This document shows, piece by piece, positions 6,109 to 9,785 of a stretch of 9,785 nt of DNA. The number at the start of each line of letters is the position of its first letter. Positions within the stretch are counted from its first letter, which is position 1. A model generated the notes under the pieces. The model was not told the origin of the DNA. It made no database searches and worked only from the letters and a program-made list of their open reading frames with translations. Source of the DNA: Candidatus Methylomirabilota bacterium (lineage in GTDB: Bacteria > Methylomirabilota > Methylomirabilia > Methylomirabilales > CSP1-5); assembly GCA_023249165.1 (NCBI GenBank), contig JAHFDE010000079.1, positions 1-9,785 of the forward strand. Reading direction: 5' to 3'. The translations under genes were made by a program, and so were the position numbers.

Positions 6109-6242
6109 CGATGACCGACGACCGTTGTCCGATGACCGGAAAAAACCGATGACCGACGACAGACGACCGACGACAGCAAACACGGTCCCGATTCCTTCGG
6201 TCGTCGGTGATCGGTTTTCGATAGGCAGGTGATCGGTGATCG
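6109..6242. repeat. Opposed heptanucleotide repeat arrays between tatT and dctP
   Basis: Nearly all of the tatT-dctP spacer consists of 7-nt units. On the + strand: CGATGAC (6109), CGACGAC (6116), CGTTGTC (6123), CGATGAC (6130), a 10-base break CGGAAAAAAC, then CGATGAC (6147), CGACGAC (6154), AGACGAC (6161), CGACGAC (6168). After a 25-base unique stretch (6175-6199) the same unit runs on the other strand: GTCGTCG (6200), GTGATCG (6207), GTTTTCG (6214), an 8-base break, GTGATCG (6229), GTGATCG (6236). The two halves are complementary, so the RNA of either strand can form long stems. The array ends two bases before the tatT stop and four bases before the dctP start. Confidence 0.85.
6140..6218 (-). 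promoter_or_regulatory. Potential hairpin with T-tract (attenuator or terminator-like) before dctP
   Basis: In the - strand RNA, bases 6218-6201 pair with 6159-6142 in 17 of 18 positions around a 41-base loop, and the 3' arm runs into six T (6145-6140). This has the outline of an intrinsic terminator, but the loop is large and part of the T-tract is within the stem. The same 5' arm can instead pair with 6124-6109 (15 of 16), next to the dctP start codon, so two exclusive folds exist. Function is inferred only. Confidence 0.4.
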
Positions 6243-6244
6243 AA

Positions 6245-7165
6245 TCAGAGGAACAGCTCATCGATCCTCTCCAAGAACAGCCGCGCGCGGGCCTTGGCCA
6301 CCTGGTTGAGCAGCCGATAATCGGGGGAGAGATCTTCCGGAGCGTCGAGGATCAGCCGGAGCTGGGTCTCAAAGAGTGTCCGATCCTGGACCTGGATCGC
6401 ATACGGATCCGCGAGGAACAGGTGCCCCACGAGGATGGTTGGTCCCGCCAGCTGCAGGGCCCGGTCGAGATGCAACCTGGCGCGCTCCGGGTTCCCGCCG
6501 AGCGCCCGCGATCTCGACGCGTAGTAGGCGCCGAAGAAGAGGTGGGCCCCGGCGAAGAAGTACCCCTCGTCAAGCTCCAAGACCCGGTCCATCATCGCGA
6601 GGACGCGGGGGAGATCCGCGAGCATCTCCGGCCGGTCGAGGCTCCAGTGGATGGATCCGGCCCATCCGTAGGCCGTCCAGAAGAGGGCGGGGACGTCTTC
6701 TCTTCGGAGCAGCGCAAGGTTGGCGCGAAGCGAGGGCAGATCCGCGTTCAAGGAGGCCGCGAGGGCCTCGTGTTGAAGCGTGAGGAGGCGGAGGCCGTAG
6801 TCGCGGCCCCTGAGGTACAGCCGGCGGGCGCGCCCCCGATCCACCTCGGTCAGATGCGGATCGCGGTGGTGCCGCGCGATCTTATCCTCGACGAAGGCGA
6901 AGGTGTAGGTACTGAAGCCCTGGGAGGCCTGGAGCAGCAGGTCCGGGTTGTTGGGGGAGGCCTCGAGGAAGATCTCCAGGAGCTTGAGGTTCGAGGCCAG
7001 GGCCTGTTCCGCGATGGGGAGGTCCCCCTCGCGGTAAAAGGCGGCCATGCCGTCGCGAAAGATCTCCGTCGCGGAGGCCACGGTGACCTGTTTCAGGACC
7101 GGGCCGCAGCCTGACGCGAGGATGCTCATGATGGCGACTGTGACGAGGGACCGCAGACTTGGCAC
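6245..7165 (-). CDS. tatT: TatT-family TRAP-associated TPR lipoprotein
   Basis: The 306-aa protein matches the TatT component of TPAT transporters (TPR-protein-associated TRAP systems, known from Treponema pallidum Tp0956). It begins with a lipoprotein signal, LASGC with Cys20 as the lipidated residue. The rest is helical TPR-like hairpins; family-like stretches are SPNNPDLLLQASQGFSTYTFAF (70-91), RARRLYLRGRDYGLRLL (112-128), LFWTAYGWAG (161-170), DLPRVLAMMDRVLELDE (184-200), LFFGAYYASR (209-218), and NPERARLHLDRALQLAG (225-241). In the known system TatT is a periplasmic trimer partnering the SBP. The only full-length start is GTG at 7165 (an in-frame TGA lies further upstream); GGAG abuts it too closely to be ideal. 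It is unrelated to twin-arginine translocation despite the symbol. Confidence 0.88.
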   Translation of the reverse strand: MPSLRSLVTVAIMSILASGCGPVLKQVTVASATEIFRDGMAAFYREGDLPIAEQALASNLKLLEIFLEASPNNPDLLLQASQGFSTYTFAFVEDKIARHHRDPHLTEVDRGRARRLYLRGRDYGLRLLTLQHEALAASLNADLPSLRANLALLRREDVPALFWTAYGWAGSIHWSLDRPEMLADLPRVLAMMDRVLELDEGYFFAGAHLFFGAYYASRSRALGGNPERARLHLDRALQLAGPTILVGHLFLADPYAIQVQDRTLFETQLRLILDAPEDLSPDYRLLNQVAKARARLFLERIDELFL

Positions 7166-7181
7166 CTCCGCTCGTGAGCGC

Positions 7182-7196
7182 GCGAAAATCGTGCCA
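7182..7196 (-). promoter_or_regulatory. Possible sigma-54 (-24/-12) promoter element upstream of tatT
   Basis: The - strand reads TGGCACG-ATTT-TCGC, matching the -24 element TGGCACG fully and the -12 element (TTGC) in three of four bases, with the required GG-N10-GC spacing. The predicted start would be near 7170, only about five bases before the tatT GTG, which is too short for a normal leader. The 120-bp gap between the vWA gene and tatT shows no terminator. Confidence 0.3.
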
Positions 7197-7285
7197 CGAT
7201 ACCATAATTTTCACTTCACGGCGATGGCGATGTCGGTGATGATCTTCCATATCTTCGATGATCTCTGGAGCACGGTGTCCTCCCT

Positions 7286-8497
7286 TTACCGGTCGCGCCC
7301 GATCTCGAGCTCGAGCGTCTTCTTGCGGGCCTCGTCGTCTCGTCTCCGCTTCAGGGCCTCTTCGAGTCTCTGATTCTCCTCCTCGATCCGCTTGAGTTCA
7401 AGACCCAGATCCTTATTTTCCTGCTGCACCTCGAGCTGCAGCGATTCCGCTCGGCCGTACCGCACCCGCACCGAGGCCGACTCCTTCGTCCCGTCGGTGG
7501 CTAGGACCATCACCGCGATCTGGTTGACGCCGGACGCGAGGGGGACGGTTGCCTGAAATCGGCCATCGGGACCCACCGTGAGATCGCTGGCCGGCTGGCC
7601 GGTCGTCGTATTGGTGACGAGGACCATATCCAAGTCGGCGAAGGAGGTCCGGGGTAACACCTCGATGATGTCCCCGGGTTTCTTGAGGGGCGTAAAGGTC
7701 CCTCCGGTCACCCGGGCGATCTGGGTGCAGGCATAGGGGGCCGAGAGGGCCTCCATCCCCAGGGCGAAAGTGTGGATGGTGATCGCGGCCTTTGCCGCCA
7801 GGCCTGCCGCGCGGACGGCGACCTCGATGTCCCCTGGGTCCATGCTGTTGACGTGGCCGAAGGGGAGCGTAGGAATGCCGTCGGTGAGGAGAAAGGCCAC
7901 TTTGCGGCTCTCCGGTCGGGGGCGGCTGATGGCCCCCTCGAGTCCGGCCAGCTCCCGCACGGCCAGGCGAACGCCGGCCGCCATGTCGGTCCCCCCGCTC
8001 GGACCCCGTTCAAGGATCCGGCGGAGCGCCATCCGGACCTCGGGGTAGTTCGTCGTCAGGGGCTGTTCCAGGATGGCTGCGGCCTGATTGGGGATCGCCT
8101 GGCCCGTCATGAAATTGAACTCACCGGCGAAGGTGACGACTCCCACCAGGGTGTTCCCGGGGTCCAGTCGTGCGAGGAGTCGCTCCGCGGCCGCCACCTC
8201 CGCCGCCAGGATGCTGACGTCGTGGGGGAGGGCTGCGGTGGGCTGCACGCCGGCGGGGGCCCGGGTGCTTCCCGAGGTGTCCAGGATCAGCATCAGGTCG
8301 AAGTGGCCGGGTTTGTACTCCCGGAAGGCGCGCGCCTGTCCTCGCACCATCACCTGGCTCGGTCCCGAGATCGTGGCTCCGTCCTGGGGAGCCTCGATCC
8401 CGATCTCGACCCGCGTGCCGTTCTCGATGGCCGAGGCGGTGGCGACGCTCGAGAAGACGCAGGAAGACAAGAGGAAGGCCATGCCGTACCGACTCAT
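7286..8497 (-). CDS. Secreted von Willebrand factor A (vWA) domain protein with C-terminal coiled coil
   Basis: The 403-aa protein has a signal peptide (to about residue 23, ATASA). A beta-sandwich-like strand region follows (APQDGATISGPSQVMVRG, 36-53) and then a vWA domain (about 66-285). The metal-ion-dependent adhesion site is complete: DTSGS (Asp73, Ser75, Ser77), Thr170 in GGTD, and Asp206 in LLTDG. Residues 290-347 look like an Ig-type beta domain (VGPDGRFQATVPLASGVNQI), and 350-400 is a Glu/Lys/Arg/Leu-rich coiled coil. Such proteins bind other proteins through a divalent metal; no enzymatic role is suggested. The ATG at 8497 has CAGGAGG five bases upstream and overlaps the stop of the preceding gene as ATGA. 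A short LSSC at residues 10-13 could be read as a lipobox, but the hydrophobic stretch before it is very short. Confidence 0.88.
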   Translation of the reverse strand: MSRYGMAFLLSSCVFSSVATASAIENGTRVEIGIEAPQDGATISGPSQVMVRGQARAFREYKPGHFDLMLILDTSGSTRAPAGVQPTAALPHDVSILAAEVAAAERLLARLDPGNTLVGVVTFAGEFNFMTGQAIPNQAAAILEQPLTTNYPEVRMALRRILERGPSGGTDMAAGVRLAVRELAGLEGAISRPRPESRKVAFLLTDGIPTLPFGHVNSMDPGDIEVAVRAAGLAAKAAITIHTFALGMEALSAPYACTQIARVTGGTFTPLKKPGDIIEVLPRTSFADLDMVLVTNTTTGQPASDLTVGPDGRFQATVPLASGVNQIAVMVLATDGTKESASVRVRYGRAESLQLEVQQENKDLGLELKRIEEENQRLEEALKRRRDDEARKKTLELEIGRDR

Positions 8498-9785
8498 GGC
8501 GCCTCCTGAGGGAGGAGCATGGGGGATGCAGAGAGCTGGCGCGTGAGAGCAGCGACCTCCGGCAGGTCAAAGAACTCCCGCCGGATCAGACGGCCCTGCT
8601 GGTAATATGAGATGATGTCGATGCGGCCGTCCCCATTGAGATCCTCCTCCTCTCGAAGGATCTCTCCGGTCTTTGGCTGGTAATAGGCAACGAGCGCGTA
8701 GGACCCCGCCTTCACCGGATTCCGGGAAACCTTGGTGACACGGCCTGAGCCATCGTACTCGGTCAGGCGATCCATCCGACCGTCGCCGTCGGTATCCTCT
8801 TCCTTCCGGGGCGGCTGGCCGCCGGCATATGTGATGAGCGCTCGGGGCAGATCCAGGCCGGGACTGTAGTGTTGCTCTTGTGTCACTTCGCCCTTGGCGT
8901 ACAGGGTCACGCGGTCACGATGGCCATCGTGGTCGGTGTCGGCCTCGGTGCGGACGACGTCGCCTGAGCTGTCATAAAAGGCCCAGAAATCGACTTTCCC
9001 ATCGCCGTTGGTATCGGATTCCTTTCGGACGGGGCGACCGTCCTCATAGAAGGTCCAGGTGTCCACCCGGCCGGTGAGCCGACTGTCCTCCTCTTGTCGG
9101 GTGAGCCTGCCGGTCCCGTTGTAGTATCGAAGGATGTCCGGCTTTCCGTCCCCATTGACATCCCGCTCCTTCCGGACGAGCCTCCCCCCCTCGGTGACCG
9201 GACGAAATCCCTCGGCATCGACCGTCGCGCGAGACTCGGGACCGGGGCTGGCTGCGACTGTGGTGGTCTCTGACGAGGGGGTATTGCCGCGGAGTGCTTC
9301 CTGAAGCTTCCGCTGCCGCTCCCGGGCGGCCGCGATCCACTCGTCGAGTTGCTGACGGGACTCCAGGGGCTTGCCGGGTCCCTCTCCGGCAGCCGTTACT
9401 GTGGGTGAGGGTCTGGCGGCTGGCGCCGGGGGGGCCGCGGTTGAGGTGGCCGGAGAAGCGACGTGGTCCGTGACCAGGACGAGGCCCTCCCCGGATGCAG
9501 ACGGAGCGGCGGTTGCAATCGTCGAAGGGACCTCGCGTGCTGGGGCCAGGTGATCCTCAACGAGGATGAGTCCGGAGCCCGCTCCACCTCCGTGCTGGGC
9601 GACTGTGTCCCGCTTGGTCTCTATCTGTCGCTCGAGTTCATTGTCGATCTTGGCCTGCCGGGTCATCTCTGACTGGGCACGTTTTTCCATCCGGTCTTTC
9701 TCGAAAAGGCCATAGATCAACCCCGCGACCGCGCCGGCCCCTAACCCAATCGGTCCCCCAATCGCCCCGATTGCAGCGCCCTTCA
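8494..9785 (-). CDS. Glycine-zipper protein with calcium-loop repeats (5' end outside window)
   Basis: Open from the right edge; numbering is from the first full codon (9783). Residues 2-21 (GAAIGAIGGPIGLGAGAVAG) are a glycine-zipper membrane-associated segment. A charged helix follows (to about 60), then Ala/Pro/Thr/Ser-rich linkers holding two copies of GLxLVxDHxA, and a helix near 147-164. Residues 199-401 are about eight 24-25-residue repeats of the form GxLxRxExDxNGDGxxDxxxxY. Five carry an intact DxDxDG/DxNxDG loop (208, 257, 282, 330, 381), resembling EF-hand/dockerin/thrombospondin-3 calcium sites. It is probably an envelope protein; the signal sequence would be in the missing part. 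A TTG at 9720 is not taken as the start because the zipper continues upstream in frame. Translationally coupled to the vWA gene (ATGA). Confidence 0.82.
   Translation of the reverse strand, partial: KGAAIGAIGGPIGLGAGAVAGLIYGLFEKDRMEKRAQSEMTRQAKIDNELERQIETKRDTVAQHGGGAGSGLILVEDHLAPAREVPSTIATAAPSASGEGLVLVTDHVASPATSTAAPPAPAARPSPTVTAAGEGPGKPLESRQQLDEWIAAARERQRKLQEALRGNTPSSETTTVAASPGPESRATVDAEGFRPVTEGGRLVRKERDVNGDGKPDILRYYNGTGRLTRQEEDSRLTGRVDTWTFYEDGRPVRKESDTNGDGKVDFWAFYDSSGDVVRTEADTDHDGHRDRVTLYAKGEVTQEQHYSPGLDLPRALITYAGGQPPRKEEDTDGDGRMDRLTEYDGSGRVTKVSRNPVKAGSYALVAYYQPKTGEILREEEDLNGDGRIDIISYYQQGRLIRREFFDLPEVAALTRQLSASPMLLPQEAP
8581..9189 (-). repeat. Coding repeat: about eight 24-25-residue units with DxDxDG loops
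   Basis: Units start with Gly-x-[Leu/Val/Ile]-x-Arg and end with an aromatic-rich strand such as WAFYD or RYYNG. Loops DVNGDGKPD, DTNGDGKVD, DTDHDGHRD, DTDGDGRMD and DLNGDGRID are intact. The second, fifth and seventh units keep the length and the Tyr/Phe strand but have lost the acidic loop. Confidence 0.8.

Noticed and set aside
6109..6242. CRISPR array
   Set aside because: Units are 7 nt, contiguous, degenerate and in both orientations; there are no unique spacers of CRISPR length.
6093..6261. N-terminal extension of dctP through the spacer
   Set aside because: The extension is translated heptamer repeat, lies before an obvious signal peptide, and overlaps the tatT stop.
6882..7250. Small His/Arg-rich ORF on the - strand starting at 7250
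   Set aside because: It lies almost wholly inside tatT in another frame, with biased shadow composition and no family resemblance.
7772..8509. 245-codon + strand ORF opposite the vWA gene
   Set aside because: It is antisense to a gene with an intact vWA metal site, and its composition is typical of a GC-rich antisense frame.

Overview
The window is GC-rich, gene-dense bacterial chromosome. A TRAP-family transporter and lipoprotein/secretory signals point to a Gram-negative-type envelope. GC-rich third positions, GTG/TTG starts and a TPR-associated TRAP system would fit an environmental lineage such as Methylomirabilota/Rokubacteria, Nitrospirota or a deltaproteobacterial group. That placement is a guess from style, not from a marker gene.

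Left edge, + strand: the 3' end of a queE-like gene (7-deazaguanine/queuosine pathway), a short intergenic array of 7-nt repeats (247-274), and a secreted YbhB/YbcL-type PEBP protein (352-870). From 935 onward every gene is on the - strand. Reading leftward there are an RHH antitoxin and RelE/ParE toxin pair with a recognisable promoter and operator-like palindromes (935-1451), and before that a stand-alone class-I O-methyltransferase-like gene (1477-2490) with its own TATAAT promoter.

The centre (2587-7165, - strand) is a complete tripartite TRAP transporter of the TPR-associated (TPAT) kind: tatT lipoprotein, dctP solute-binding protein, dctQ small permease, dctM large permease, then a secreted 245-aa protein of unknown function and a rho-independent terminator. 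dctP/dctQ and dctQ/dctM are joined by identical GTGA stop/start overlaps. The SBP has Trp where the family normally has the substrate-clamping Arg. Between tatT and dctP lies a 139-bp spacer made almost entirely of heptanucleotide repeats in two opposing orientations, able to form mutually exclusive long hairpins just before dctP.

Right edge (7286-9785, - strand): a translationally coupled pair upstream of tatT. The first is a protein truncated by the window edge, with a glycine-zipper segment, proline/alanine-rich linkers and about eight 24-25-residue repeats, five carrying a DxDxDG calcium-binding-type loop. The second is a secreted von Willebrand A-domain protein with an intact MIDAS and a C-terminal coiled coil. 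No terminator is visible between this pair and tatT, so the six or seven genes may be one transcription unit; a possible sigma-54 element just before tatT is the alternative.

The strongest candidates for something new are the heptamer hairpin region, the unknown last gene of the TPAT operon with the Arg-less SBP, and the vWA plus calcium-repeat/glycine-zipper pair.
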